This document shows, in pieces, positions 26,255 to 36,234 of a DNA stretch of 64,000 bases; position 1 is the first letter of the stretch; the number at the start of each line of letters is the position of its first letter. Origin of the DNA: Acidobacteriota bacterium (lineage in GTDB: Bacteria; Acidobacteriota; Terriglobia; UBA7540); NCBI GenBank assembly GCA_902812365.1, contig CADDZC010000004.1, positions 37,287 through 101,286 of the forward strand. The letters are read 5' to 3'. The position numbers and the translations under genes are program-made. A model generated the notes under the pieces. It did no database searches. It was given only the letters and a program-made list of their open reading frames with translations, and was not told the DNA's origin.

Positions 26255-26669
26255 CTATAGTCCTCCGCATGGCGCCTTGTCCAAAACCATGTGGGACCGG
26301 ATTCTATCATGCCCGGGGACGGCCGAACTGATAAAAGGGCTTGAAGATTGGGTTGTCGAAGCGTGACTCGAGCCGAGCGTTAGCGGGCGGCTCGGAGGGC
26401 GACGGCGAGACAGGGAGGGAAGTATGAGGAGAGTCCGCGAGTGGATTCGCCAGATCGGCCAGAGGTGGCATCCGTGGGTGACCTTGGTGGAAGGCCGCTC
26501 TTGGCGAGTATGAATCTTTGGAAGTTGTAGACAGAAAAGAAGTTGAAAAAATTCCGGGAATTTGGTACGGTTTGTGCAACCTCGTGACCTGCCGCAACAT
26601 CGGATGAAGGTGCAAGCCGGGGTTCAGCGGAGGGAGTGATCCCCGTTACATCGTGAAGGAGATTTGGTT
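26255..26669. other. Divergent intergenic region between lutC-like and dksA-like genes
   Basis: No supported gene lies in these 415 bp; a 102-codon minus-strand frame here is Pro/Ser-rich and lacks a ribosome-binding site. The right part contains the promoter elements listed for the dksA-like gene. Confidence 0.5.
26564..26577 (+). promoter_or_regulatory. Sigma54-type promoter candidate upstream of the dksA-like gene
   Basis: TTGGTACGGTTTGTGCA contains GG at 26564-26565 and GC at 26576-26577, separated by exactly 10 bp. It differs from the TGGCACG-N4-TTGC core at two positions. A 15-bp palindrome AAATTCCGGGAATTT (26549-26563) directly precedes it. The same DNA can be read as a weak sigma70 promoter (TTGAAA 26543-26548, TACGGT 26566-26571, 17-bp spacer) with the palindrome as operator. 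Confidence 0.5.
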
Positions 26670-27020
26670 ATGGCGACTGCGGTAAAGACCCGGAAGGACT
26701 CATACCGAGCATTGTTACTGAAGAAACGCGACGAGTTGCTGGCGTCAATCAAGGCTGAACCGGAGGCGTTGTCGGCGAGCCTGCGGACACCCGATGAGGT
26801 CGAGTTTGCGGTGAAGTGCGCGGAGCAAGATTTGTACGCTCAAACGGCAGACCTTCGCAGCCAGACGCTGCGGGAGGTGGAGAGCGCTCTCAAGCGTGTA
26901 TCCGTTGGAAGCTACGGAGTTTGCGAGAGTTGCGGTGAGGAAATCTCCCCGGCGCGCTTAAAAGCGATTCCTTGGGCGCGCTATTGTGTCACCTGCCAGG
27001 AAATGCGTTCGAGAAACTGA
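26670..27020 (+). CDS. DksA/TraR-family zinc-finger protein
   Basis: The 116-residue product starts at ATG 26670 (MATAVKTRKDSYRALLLKKR), with AAGGAG upstream; a TTG six bases earlier is in frame but less likely. The N-terminal helical hairpin (residues 10-75) ends in LREVESALKRVSVGSYGVCE. The four-cysteine zinc finger reads CESCGEEISPARLKAIPWAR and CVTCQ. DksA family proteins bind the RNA polymerase secondary channel or act as general regulators. The coiled-coil tip shows DEVEFAVKCAEQD, where DksA has DxxDxA, so the tip Asp pair is not strictly kept. Confidence 0.85.
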   Translation: MATAVKTRKDSYRALLLKKRDELLASIKAEPEALSASLRTPDEVEFAVKCAEQDLYAQTADLRSQTLREVESALKRVSVGSYGVCESCGEEISPARLKAIPWARYCVTCQEMRSRN

Positions 27021-27050
27021 TCGTCGGCGCAAGACTGTGTAAATCTTACA

Positions 27051-27089
27051 ATGGGCTCCTGCGCGGAGTTATGGCGCACAGGAGCCCAT
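27051..27089 (+). terminator. Hairpin downstream of the dksA-like gene
   Basis: ATGGGCTCCTG (27051-27061) and CAGGAGCCCAT (27079-27089) form a perfect 11-bp stem extended by GCGC inside. No T tract follows, so intrinsic termination is uncertain. It may be a 3'-end stabiliser. The remaining bases to 27430 show no supported gene; TACAAT at 27339-27344 may be the -10 of the next gene. Confidence 0.5.
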
Positions 27090-27430
27090 GTCTTCGTTAT
27101 CCCCGCCGGAAGCCTACATAGGCGGTGTCCTGCCCTGCTAGCCGGTAGGGATCGTTCTTCGGCTACGCTTGAGCGGCCAGCGCAGGCTCCGGCCGCAGGG
27201 CGCCGCCTCGCAGGACTTGGCCGAGGCCACGGAGTGCCGGTGAGTGCCCGGTTAGCGGCGCTGTAGAGAAACCTGAACCCTCCCTCGGGACGAACGTGGT
27301 GGCCGCCGGATGAGCTGGCTTAACGGCGGGAGCTGCGCTACAATCCGCAGCCATGCCACGCTGCTGGCCGGATGAAATCACGACGAGCTGTCAGCGGGCT
27401 GCACATCGGCGGTAGTCACAGGAGGTTTCC

Positions 27431-28105
27431 ATGGCAGACGAAAACGCCCGTTTGAGCACGACCCGTCTCATCCTGGTCCCCGCGCTGATCACCCTGGCCG
27501 TGACGATCATTCGCCTGGTGGGGGAACTCCAGCACTGGCCGACGCCCTGGTTCAGCAACGCCGCTGGAGGTGGAGGCGCCGTGGTCGGTATCTCATGGTT
27601 GCCGATTATCTTCGGACCGTACTTCGCTTTGAAGCTGGTGGGAGCAGGCAGCGGACCCTCCGGCGCGGGTAAGGCGATCGCCTGGAGCTTCGTGGGTCTG
27701 GCCGTTTTGGTGCTCGGTATTTACCTGCTGGGGAAGACCTTGGAGCATCCGTCCGCGCTGACCCTCGTCGGCTTTCTCGTGACCTTGGCGGCGGCGTTTG
27801 TGGCCCGGGTCGGCTGGCGCAGCCTCGGAAACACGCTGATCGCCTATGCCTTCGCCGCGCGCGTGCCGGTAGTGGTGGTCATGTTTTTGGCCATGCGCGG
27901 CAACGGCGGACAAGGCTGGGGAACGCATTACGATGCCGTGCCGCCGGAGGCGACCCAAATGGGCTTTTGGAAGAAGTTTATCGAGTTCGCTTTCTTGCCC
28001 CAGATGTTCGGCTGGATCGGTTACACGGTCATCGTGGGGTCGGTGCTGGGAACGATTGTCGTGGCGATCTTCCGGCGCAAGCGGGCCGTGCCAGCGGCGG
28101 CGTAA
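27431..28105 (+). CDS. Polytopic membrane protein, unknown
   Basis: This 224-residue protein has CAGGAGG before ATG 27431. About five to six hydrophobic segments are visible: LILVPALITLAVTIIRLVGE, ISWLPIIFGPYFALKLVG, AIAWSFVGLAVLVLGIYLLG, LVGFLVTLAAAFVARVGW, RVPVVVVMFLAM and IGYTVIVGSVLGTIVVAIF. The C-terminus is basic. No family is recognised. The stop is 7 bp before dtd, so the two are probably co-transcribed. Confidence 0.75.
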   Translation: MADENARLSTTRLILVPALITLAVTIIRLVGELQHWPTPWFSNAAGGGGAVVGISWLPIIFGPYFALKLVGAGSGPSGAGKAIAWSFVGLAVLVLGIYLLGKTLEHPSALTLVGFLVTLAAAFVARVGWRSLGNTLIAYAFAARVPVVVVMFLAMRGNGGQGWGTHYDAVPPEATQMGFWKKFIEFAFLPQMFGWIGYTVIVGSVLGTIVVAIFRRKRAVPAAA

Positions 28106-28112
28106 CCGTAAG

Positions 28113-28568
28113 ATGCGCGCACTGATCCAGCGGGTGAGCCGGGCGGAGGTGCGGATCGGCGGCGAGACGGCGGGCCGCATCGGTCCGGGGATGCTGGTTT
28201 TGGTCGGCGTGGGCAAGCAGGACACTCCCGCCGCCGGCCGGGCCCTGGCGGAGAAGATCGCCCATCTGCGAATCTTCGCCGACGATCAGGGCAAAATGAA
28301 CCGGTCGCTGGTTGAAACCGGGGGCGGCGCCCTCGTCGTTTCCCAGTTTACCCTCTACGCGGATTGCCGCCGCGGACGGCGTCCCAGTTACGGGGAGGCG
28401 GCCGGCGCCGCTCAGGCTGAGCCGCTTTACGAGGGCTTTGTTCAGTCACTGCGCGATCTGCTCGGGAGCGAGCGAGTGAAGACCGGCCGCTTTCAGGCGA
28501 TGATGGAAGTGGAGCTCGTCAACGACGGCCCGGTGACGCTGCTGGTGGACTCTGATCCGCTGTCGTGA
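28113..28568 (+). CDS. dtd: D-aminoacyl-tRNA deacylase
   Basis: The 151-residue product starts at ATG 28113 (MRALIQRVSRAEVRIGGETA). It has the family motifs: VVSQFTLYADCRRGRRPSY (SQFTL) and NDGPVTLLVDSD (the GP-V-T motif with the cross-subunit Gly-cisPro). NRSLVETGGGAL lies near the active site. It hydrolyses D-amino acids or glycine mischarged on tRNA. Length is normal for the family (about 145-150). Confidence 0.95.
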   Translation: MRALIQRVSRAEVRIGGETAGRIGPGMLVLVGVGKQDTPAAGRALAEKIAHLRIFADDQGKMNRSLVETGGGALVVSQFTLYADCRRGRRPSYGEAAGAAQAEPLYEGFVQSLRDLLGSERVKTGRFQAMMEVELVNDGPVTLLVDSDPLS

Positions 28569-28591
28569 GGGAAGCCGCTCGCGCGCCGCGG

Positions 28592-29299
28592 TTACCTCAG
28601 CACCGGCACGGTGACGGGCTGTTTCGAGCCGGCGGCAGATTGCAGCAGGCCGTGGATGACTTCGGCCACGCGGTGGGTGGTGACCCATTGGGAGAAATCG
28701 GCCTCCGGCATGGCGCGGCGGTTGGCCTCAGTATCCATTGTTCCCGGCAGGACCGAAAAACAACGGATGTCAAAGGAGCGGAGTTCTTCGGCCAGAATCT
28801 CCGTCAGCCGCTGGACCGCGACCTTGGAGATGACGTAGGCGGCGATGCCCGCGCCCGCGCCGCTCAGAATGGCTCCGCTCGAAACGCTGACGATCCGCCC
28901 GAAGTTCTGGGCCATCATGATAGGGACCACCGGGCGCAGCGCGTTGACCAGCGTCCGGAAATTGATGTTGAACATGCGATCCCAGGTGGCGTCGTCCGTA
29001 TCATAGCTCTTGCCGACCGCGAAGCCGCCCGCCGCCGCCACCAGAAAATCCAGCCTCCCCCACCGTTCCTTCAGCTCGGCGATGACGGCGCCGACGTCGG
29101 CGCCGCGCGTTAAATCCACGCTGACGCCTTCCAGTTGCTCGCGTCGCGCTCCCGCCTGCTCCTGGAGTTTTCGCCATGCGATGCCGGAGGTATAGGTGGC
29201 CACGACGCGGGCGCCGCTTCCCAACAAGTCGATCACCACGGCGCTGCCCAGCGCTCCCGATCCGCCGGTGACCAGAGCCACCCGATTCTTGAAGTCCAT
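28592..29299 (-). CDS. Short-chain dehydrogenase/reductase
   Basis: The 235-residue product starts at ATG 29299 (MDFKNRVALVTGGSGALGSA), with GAGGCGGG upstream. The NAD(P) motif TGGSGALG is near residues 11-18, LVAAAGGF replaces the usual NNAG region, and SSGAILSGAGAGIAAYVISK carries Ser, Tyr and Lys of the catalytic set (YxxxK). It is convergent with dtd and divergent from the inositol-phosphate synthase gene. The substrate is unknown. Confidence 0.88.
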   Translation of the reverse strand: MDFKNRVALVTGGSGALGSAVVIDLLGSGARVVATYTSGIAWRKLQEQAGARREQLEGVSVDLTRGADVGAVIAELKERWGRLDFLVAAAGGFAVGKSYDTDDATWDRMFNINFRTLVNALRPVVPIMMAQNFGRIVSVSSGAILSGAGAGIAAYVISKVAVQRLTEILAEELRSFDIRCFSVLPGTMDTEANRRAMPEADFSQWVTTHRVAEVIHGLLQSAAGSKQPVTVPVLR

Positions 29300-29535
29300 G
29301 ATCCCGCCTCGCCGCTGCTCGATGGCGGTCATCATAACAAAAAAGGCGGCGGGCGGCGGCCGTGTACCGGCGGTCGAAATCGGTTGCAATTTTCGAAGGC
29401 ATAGCGCATCATCGCCTACTTCGCGGAGCGCAGAGTGTGGCCGCGGTGGCTGGCTGGGCCGGAAGTCTTGATCGCGCGCACGGTTCAGACCATGCGGACA
29501 CCTTCGTTCGAAACGCGCGTGGGAGACGGGGCACG

Positions 29536-30861
<1,326 letters not shown>

Positions 30862-30917
30862 GGGTGTCCGGCCGCCCGGATCATTTCTCGCTCCTGCCCC
30901 GCGGAGGTCGAACGCTC

Positions 30918-32156
30918 ATGCGTCAACTCACGCAGCTCGTGTGGGCTGCCCTCGCGCTCGGCTTCGTTGTGTCCCGGTGTCCGGCCGGTGAGCGCCCGCC
31001 CGCCGAGGCCGAGAGAGTGGCCGAGCGGGTCCTGAAGAGGGCCATTATCATCGACACCCACGCCGACACGCCGCAGATGATGCTGGACGAAGTTTACGAC
31101 TTGGCGGAGCCGGCGAGTCCGTACATGATCAGCATCCCCAAGATGCGCGCCGGGCGTCTGGGCGGTGAATTCTTCTCGATCTGGGTCGACGTGGACTGGC
31201 CTCACGACGACGTCGTCCGCCGCGCGCTGGACCTGATCGATGCCGTCAACGACCAGTTGGCGCGCCATTCCGATGCCCTCGAGTTCGCCCGCACGGCCGA
31301 CGATGTGGTGCGAATCCATCGCCAGGGCAAGATCGCCATCCTGATGGGCGTCGAAGGCGGTCATATGATTGAGGGCGACGCGCGGGTGCTGGATGTGTAC
31401 TACCGGCTCGGGGCGCGCTACATGACGCTCACTCATACGCGGTACAACGAAATCGGGGATTCTTCCGCCGACCCGCAGTCGCACTGGAACGGGCTTTCGC
31501 CTTTCGGCCGCGAGATCGTCCAGCGCATGAATCGGCTCGGCATGATGGTGGACATTTCGCACGTATCCGACAAGACGTTCTACGACGCCCTGGCCGTAAC
31601 CAAGGCGCCGGTGATCGCGTCCCATTCTTCCTGCCGCGCTCTGTGCAACGCGCCCCGCAACATGACCGACGACATGATCCGCGCCTTGGCCAAAAACGGC
31701 GGTGTCATCGACATAAACTTCTATTCCGCCTTTGACGACCAGAAATTCCGCGACGCTTACCTGAAAGTCGAGCCCGCCATGGACGCCGCCGTCGAGGCGG
31801 CACGAAAAGAAAAACAGAAACAGGGCCGGCACCTCAGCTTTGCCGAGGCGACGCGCATCCAGCAGCAATACCAGGCCGGGCTTCCCGCACCCAGTTACAC
31901 GGTGATCGCGGATCAGATTGACCACGCCGTGAACGTGGCCGGCGTCGATCATGTCGGTCTCGGTTCGGACTTCGACGGCGTGGACGCCATCCCGCGCGGC
32001 CTCGAAGATTGCTCGAAGCTGCCGGATCTGGTGCGGGAGCTGGCCCGCCGCGGCTACAGCGAGCCCGATCTCGAGAAGATTCTCGGCGCCAACGTGCTGC
32101 GCGTGATGCGCCAGGCGGAACAGGTGGCCCGCGACCTGGCCCCCGAGGGGAGATGA
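30918..32156 (+). CDS. Membrane dipeptidase, peptidase family M19
   Basis: The 412-residue product starts at ATG 30918 (MRQLTQLVWAALALGFVVSR), a signal peptide with GGAGG upstream. The zinc site motifs of the renal dipeptidase family are present: IIIDTHADTP, ILMGVEGGHMI, YMTLTHTRYNEIGDSS, MVDISHVSDKTFYD, PVIASHSSCRAL and DHVGLGSDFDGV. It hydrolyses dipeptides, probably in the periplasm. It ends 1 bp before the cyclophilin ATG. Confidence 0.93.
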   Translation: MRQLTQLVWAALALGFVVSRCPAGERPPAEAERVAERVLKRAIIIDTHADTPQMMLDEVYDLAEPASPYMISIPKMRAGRLGGEFFSIWVDVDWPHDDVVRRALDLIDAVNDQLARHSDALEFARTADDVVRIHRQGKIAILMGVEGGHMIEGDARVLDVYYRLGARYMTLTHTRYNEIGDSSADPQSHWNGLSPFGREIVQRMNRLGMMVDISHVSDKTFYDALAVTKAPVIASHSSCRALCNAPRNMTDDMIRALAKNGGVIDINFYSAFDDQKFRDAYLKVEPAMDAAVEAARKEKQKQGRHLSFAEATRIQQQYQAGLPAPSYTVIADQIDHAVNVAGVDHVGLGSDFDGVDAIPRGLEDCSKLPDLVRELARRGYSEPDLEKILGANVLRVMRQAEQVARDLAPEGR

Positions 32157-32157
32157 G

Positions 32158-32901
32158 ATGCCGAAGCTCGCCCTTTCACTCTTGATTCTGGCGATGGTGA
32201 CGGGAACGCCGGAGGCGCGGAGCGGGCAGCGGCGTGCCGGGCCGAGTCCGCGACGCGGAACCCTTCGCCGTTCCCTGCTCAACCCGGCGTCACTGAAGGA
32301 TCGGGCACCGGAAGTGTTCCGGGCGAAGTTTACGACGACCCAGGGAGATTTCGTGGTCGAGGTGAGGCGGGCGTGGGCGCCGCTTGGGGCGGATCGCTTT
32401 TATAACCTCGTCAAATACGGTTTCTATACCGACACCCGCTTCTTTCGCGTGCTTCCAGGCTTTGTGGCCCAGTTCGGACTCAGCGGCAACCCGGCCATCA
32501 ACCGGGCGTGGAGTCGTGCGCCGATCGAAGACGATCCGGTGCGGCAGAGCAATCGCCGAGGCACCGTCACCTTTGCCACGGCCGGGCCCAACACTCGCAC
32601 CACCCAGGTGTTTATCAATCTGGCCGATAACGCTCGTCTGGACGCGATGGGCTTTGCTCCTTTCGGCCAGGTGATCGAGGGAATGGACGTCGTGGACCGG
32701 CTTTATAGCGGCTACGGCGAAGGCGCGCCGCAAGGCAACGGTCCAGACCAAAGCCTGATCGAGTCGCAAGGCCGCTCGTATCTGGACAAGAATTTCCCTC
32801 GCCTGGACACGATCCGGCAAGCGGTAATCGTGTCAGCCGCGATCCGTCCGACTACCCGGCGGCCGGCGCGCCAGACGGCCGCGCCCAAGAAGCCGTCCTG
32901 A
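32158..32901 (+). CDS. Exported cyclophilin-type peptidyl-prolyl isomerase
   Basis: This 247-residue protein has a short signal peptide (MPKLALSLLILAMVTGTPEA). The cyclophilin fold runs from FTTTQGDFVVEVRRAWAP to about residue 190. FYTDTRFFRVLPGFVAQFG carries the catalytic Arg region (FFRV and the Q) and TVTFATAGPNTRTTQVFINL the substrate pocket. It presumably assists folding of exported proteins. It follows the M19 dipeptidase by 1 bp. The C-terminus is a basic Pro/Lys tail. Confidence 0.9.
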   Translation: MPKLALSLLILAMVTGTPEARSGQRRAGPSPRRGTLRRSLLNPASLKDRAPEVFRAKFTTTQGDFVVEVRRAWAPLGADRFYNLVKYGFYTDTRFFRVLPGFVAQFGLSGNPAINRAWSRAPIEDDPVRQSNRRGTVTFATAGPNTRTTQVFINLADNARLDAMGFAPFGQVIEGMDVVDRLYSGYGEGAPQGNGPDQSLIESQGRSYLDKNFPRLDTIRQAVIVSAAIRPTTRRPARQTAAPKKPS

Positions 32902-32965
32902 GAGGCCCGCCTGCGCGGGGCGGAGGCCTCGCCATGTATTGACGAATTAGGTAACCCATGTCACA

Positions 32966-34402
32966 ATGCCGGTTGCCGCCATGGCTGACGACATCCAGCG
33001 ACCCGGCCCTCGCCCGGTCCCCGTCGGGCTCGTCTTGGTGCTGCTCTTCGTCGTTTATAACGCCAACTTGCGCGTCATCCACATTGACGACAGCGTCCCG
33101 GCCCGTCTACTGCCCTTCGCTCTGCTGGTGGATCATACCTGGTATCTCGACCGCTGGGTCGAGCCTTACGTGCGAGGAGCCTCCGGACCTTACGGGGTGT
33201 ACTTCGTCACTCGTTCTCGGGGTCACTGGGTATCGGCTTATCCCCTTCTCACGCCTCTGCTCGTCACACCGCTATATGTGCCGCCCGCCGTATGGCTGGC
33301 GCATGCGCCTCCGGCGCTCCGCTATGACTCTCTGCTGGTGGCCGCCCTTAGCGACGTCATGGAGAAGCTCAGCGCCTCGTTGCTGGCTGTGACTTCAGCC
33401 GGCCTTCTTTATCTGGCCTTGTGCAGGGTAGCCGACCAGAACACGAGCCTGCTGCTGACGGCAATTTACGGACTGGCGAGCAGCACCTGGTCAATTTCCA
33501 GCCAAGCCCTGTGGAGGCAGGATGTCGGGGAACTCAGCTTCGCCTTCCTGCTCTGGGCGCTGGGGCGCGATCCGGCGAGCCCCGGTTACTCATTTGGGGT
33601 GGGGGTATCGCTGGCGGCGGCATGCGCGAACTCGCCGCCGGACGCCGTGGTCGTCCTTCCCTTGGCCGTGTACTTTCTTCTCCGCTCAAAGCGTCAAGCC
33701 GCACTCTTCCTTCTGCCCTTGGCCGTGACCGGCACGCTGGTCTTCGCCTACAACTCCTACTTCTTCGGTAACCCGTTCGGCGCCTATCCGGCGTTCATTC
33801 AGGCTAGCCATCATGCTGCCGGGTTCTTCATCCGGACGTCCTGGCGCGATGCCTTCGCAGGATTGCTCGTCAGCCCCAGTCGCGGCCTCTTCATCTACAT
33901 GCCGTGGACCGTGCTGGCTGTCTGGGGTATGGTCCGAGCCTGGAGGCGGAACCTGTTCGGCTGGGGGCGCTACGTGCTCGCCGGCGTTGCCTTGGTGTTT
34001 CTCGGCTATGTCAGATATTCGAGCTGGTGGGGAGGCTGGTGCTTTGGGCCGCGCTACCTGACGAGCTTGCTGCCGCTTTTCGTTTTCTTTCTCCTTCCTG
34101 TCCTGCCCAGCGTCCGCGCCTCCACCTGGCTCCGCTTCGCCTTGACGGCTTCGGTCGCCGCCGCCGTGTGGATTGAAGTGGTGGGCGCGTTCTATTATGG
34201 ACCCAAGTTGACGTGGGATGCGACGCCGGTGAGCGTTGATCGCGACCCAAGCAGACTTTGGAACTGGTCGGACACGCAAATTGCCCGTAGCTGGAAGGTC
34301 GGCCCGGCCCCGCCCAATCTGGTGCAACAGATCCACTTGATTCGTCTCATCTGCCGGGAAGGCAAGAAGGAGCCCGGCCGATCCGCCACCGCAAGACGCT
34401 GA
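32966..34402 (+). CDS. Polytopic membrane protein, glycosyltransferase GT-C-like candidate
   Basis: This 478-residue protein may start at ATG 32966 or ATG 32981. It has about ten hydrophobic segments, for example LVLVLLFVVYNANLRVIHID, VAALSDVMEKLSASLLAVTS, AALFLLPLAVTGTLVFAYNS and YVLAGVALVFLGYVRYSSWW. An acidic pair in the first external loop (IHIDDSVPARLLPF) and FGPRYLTSLLPLFVFF near the end recall GT-C mannosyltransferase-type membrane enzymes. The family is not certain. It stands apart from the upstream operon by 64 bp. Confidence 0.6.
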   Translation: MPVAAMADDIQRPGPRPVPVGLVLVLLFVVYNANLRVIHIDDSVPARLLPFALLVDHTWYLDRWVEPYVRGASGPYGVYFVTRSRGHWVSAYPLLTPLLVTPLYVPPAVWLAHAPPALRYDSLLVAALSDVMEKLSASLLAVTSAGLLYLALCRVADQNTSLLLTAIYGLASSTWSISSQALWRQDVGELSFAFLLWALGRDPASPGYSFGVGVSLAAACANSPPDAVVVLPLAVYFLLRSKRQAALFLLPLAVTGTLVFAYNSYFFGNPFGAYPAFIQASHHAAGFFIRTSWRDAFAGLLVSPSRGLFIYMPWTVLAVWGMVRAWRRNLFGWGRYVLAGVALVFLGYVRYSSWWGGWCFGPRYLTSLLPLFVFFLLPVLPSVRASTWLRFALTASVAAAVWIEVVGAFYYGPKLTWDATPVSVDRDPSRLWNWSDTQIARSWKVGPAPPNLVQQIHLIRLICREGKKEPGRSATARR

Positions 34403-34549
34403 AGGGAAGAGCGGATCAGGCAGGACTGGGTGACCTACTCGAGGTAGGCGCGCACGGTCAGGGGACGACGACCCAATCCCGCCCTGGGTTCCGCTAGCCG
34501 ATCTATCGACGGTGTCGTCGGAAACCTTGAACGCACTTTCCCGCCTTCC

Positions 34550-34711
34550 CTAGCCTGGCTTCTGCGCAGACTCGTCTCCGGCACGATCGAGTTTGGCTTT
34601 CAAATCCTGCAACTCTTTCTTCAGCGCCGCTTGGCGCCGGGAGAGGCTCCCGGCGTACAAGATGAACAGCAGCCAGACGGCAGCGTAGGCCAGAAACAGA
34701 AAGATATTCAC
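34550..34711 (-). CDS. ccmD: CcmD-like small membrane protein
   Basis: This 53-residue frame starts at GTG 34711 with GAGGAG 8 bp upstream. The product starts MNIFLFLAYAAVWLLFILYA, a single TM segment, and continues into a charged helix RRQAALKKELQDLKAKLDRA. That is the CcmD/haem exporter D layout, and the gene directly follows ccmC. CcmD helps release holo-CcmE from CcmABC. The call rests on layout and position; sequence similarity in this family is low. Confidence 0.75.
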   Translation of the reverse strand: MNIFLFLAYAAVWLLFILYAGSLSRRQAALKKELQDLKAKLDRAGDESAQKPG

Positions 34712-34755
34712 CCGGTTGCTCCTCGAGCTTCAGTTGATGACGGCCCGTCCCTCTC

Positions 34756-35439
34756 TCACATGGCCAATTCGCGCTTGAGGGCGCGCAGTTCGCGCCGCGC
34801 CTCCGCGAGCGCCATTCGCGCGCGGACCAGGTAAGCGAATAGGCAGAGAAACGCTCCCCAAGTCACCATGACGGTCAGCCACATGCGAGGTTCCAATCCC
34901 GATCCGGCGCCCCCCATGATCACGGGTTGCGGATGCTGGGTGCGCCACCAGCGGATGGCCATATAATCCACGATCGCATCCACAAAACCAATGATGCCGA
35001 CCACGGACGCCAAAATTTCAACGCGGCCGGGACTGGTGACGTAAGCCCGGAGCATCAGATAGGCGATGTAAAGCAGCCATAGAATGAAGGTTGAGGTCAG
35101 CCGCGCGTCCCACGTCCACCAGATGCCCCACACGGGTCGCGCCCACAGCGGTCCCGTGAGCAGAACTCCGCAGCAATAAACAAAACCGACTTCGGCGCAG
35201 GCGTGCGAAAAGTCGTCGGCCGCTCGCGAGCGTTTCCAGAGGTAAGCGACGCCGCCGAGGAAGATGAGGAGATAGCCGAAAAGCGCGGTGACGGCGAGCG
35301 AAAAATGCACGTAAAAGATCCGCTGCACCTCACCCATGGTCAGTTCGCGCGGCGCATAGAGAAAGTCCATATACAGAGCTACCGTCATCCAGACAGACGT
35401 GATGTACAAGTGCGCCGCCGAAGACAGCCTTTCCGTCAT
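34756..35439 (-). CDS. ccmC: Haem exporter CcmC
   Basis: This 227-residue membrane protein has six hydrophobic segments. The WWD-type haem-binding motif reads WGIWWTWDARLTSTFILWLL. External His residues flank it: YVHFSLAVTALFGY before and HPQPVIMGG after. It transfers haem to CcmE at the outer face of the membrane. The C-terminal helix is charged (EARRELRALKRELAM). It follows ccmB by 82 bp and precedes ccmD. Confidence 0.92.
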   Translation of the reverse strand: MTERLSSAAHLYITSVWMTVALYMDFLYAPRELTMGEVQRIFYVHFSLAVTALFGYLLIFLGGVAYLWKRSRAADDFSHACAEVGFVYCCGVLLTGPLWARPVWGIWWTWDARLTSTFILWLLYIAYLMLRAYVTSPGRVEILASVVGIIGFVDAIVDYMAIRWWRTQHPQPVIMGGAGSGLEPRMWLTVMVTWGAFLCLFAYLVRARMALAEARRELRALKRELAM

Positions 35440-35521
35440 GACCGGTCCGCTCCTTCAAGAACCCGCGACGACTAAGCCGATGAAGAGAGTCCGCCGCTGG
35501 TTGGCGGCCCGCTACTCGCCC

Positions 35522-36190
35522 TCATTCCTCCAAAACGTACTCAAAGAGCAAGAATCCTGCGACTACAAAAATCAGACTCACTCCGGCCACCCGATACACC
35601 CCTCCCGCGATCTCCACCCGTGGCGCCCCACGCAGAGCGTCGGCCGTCGCATCGATGGCCAAAATCAGAATCCAGAAGGCCACCGGAAACTGCAAAACCG
35701 GGAGCATCACCTCCCGCATATGAGTATGGGCAGCGACAGCGCCGAAGATAGTACCCAAGGCCGCGTAACCGAGCGAGCCGAAGAATAGAATCGCCGCCAA
35801 CCAAGCGAGCGCCGGGAAGAACGAAAAGTTATACCAAAGCGAGGCGGCAAATATCACCACCGCCTCGGCGACACCGAGAAACACCAGGTTCGCCAACATC
35901 TTGCCCAGAAAGATCGTGCTCGGATCAATCGGCGCAAGCGCTAAACCTTCAAGGCATCCGTTTTCGCGCTCCGCGGCAAACGAACGGTTGAAACCGAGCA
36001 CCCCGGCAAAGGCAAAGGCAACCCAAAGCAAGCCCGGTAACAAGCGGAGAGTCTCCTCGCGCGCCGTCTCGAACGCGAAATTGAAGAGAAAGACGACCAG
36101 CAGGCCAAACACACACATCGAGGGCAGGGTCTCACGACTTCTCCACTCGATCCGAAGGTCTTTCACCAAAATCGTCCAGATGATCCGCAT
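35522..36190 (-). CDS. ccmB: Haem exporter CcmB
   Basis: The 222-residue product starts at ATG 36190 (MRIIWTILVKDLRIEWRSRE), the 'kDl--e-Rs-e---' N-terminus of CcmB permeases; an upstream TTG at 36217 is less likely. Six TM segments include VFGLLVVFLFNFAF, LLPGLLWVAFAFAGVLGFNR and PVLQFPVAFWILILAID. ERENGCLEGLALAPIDPSTI is a conserved cytoplasmic loop. It is the membrane part of the CcmAB ATPase complex. Confidence 0.92.
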   Translation of the reverse strand: MRIIWTILVKDLRIEWRSRETLPSMCVFGLLVVFLFNFAFETAREETLRLLPGLLWVAFAFAGVLGFNRSFAAERENGCLEGLALAPIDPSTIFLGKMLANLVFLGVAEAVVIFAASLWYNFSFFPALAWLAAILFFGSLGYAALGTIFGAVAAHTHMREVMLPVLQFPVAFWILILAIDATADALRGAPRVEIAGGVYRVAGVSLIFVVAGFLLFEYVLEE

Positions 36191-36234
36191 TTGAAAGACG
36201 GCCCCCTGGGGCTTCAATCCCGGTCAAGACGGAA

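Noticed and set aside
26307..26615. 102-codon minus-strand frame in the lutC-dksA intergenic region
   Set aside because: It has low-complexity Pro/Ser composition, no ribosome-binding site, and overlaps promoter elements.
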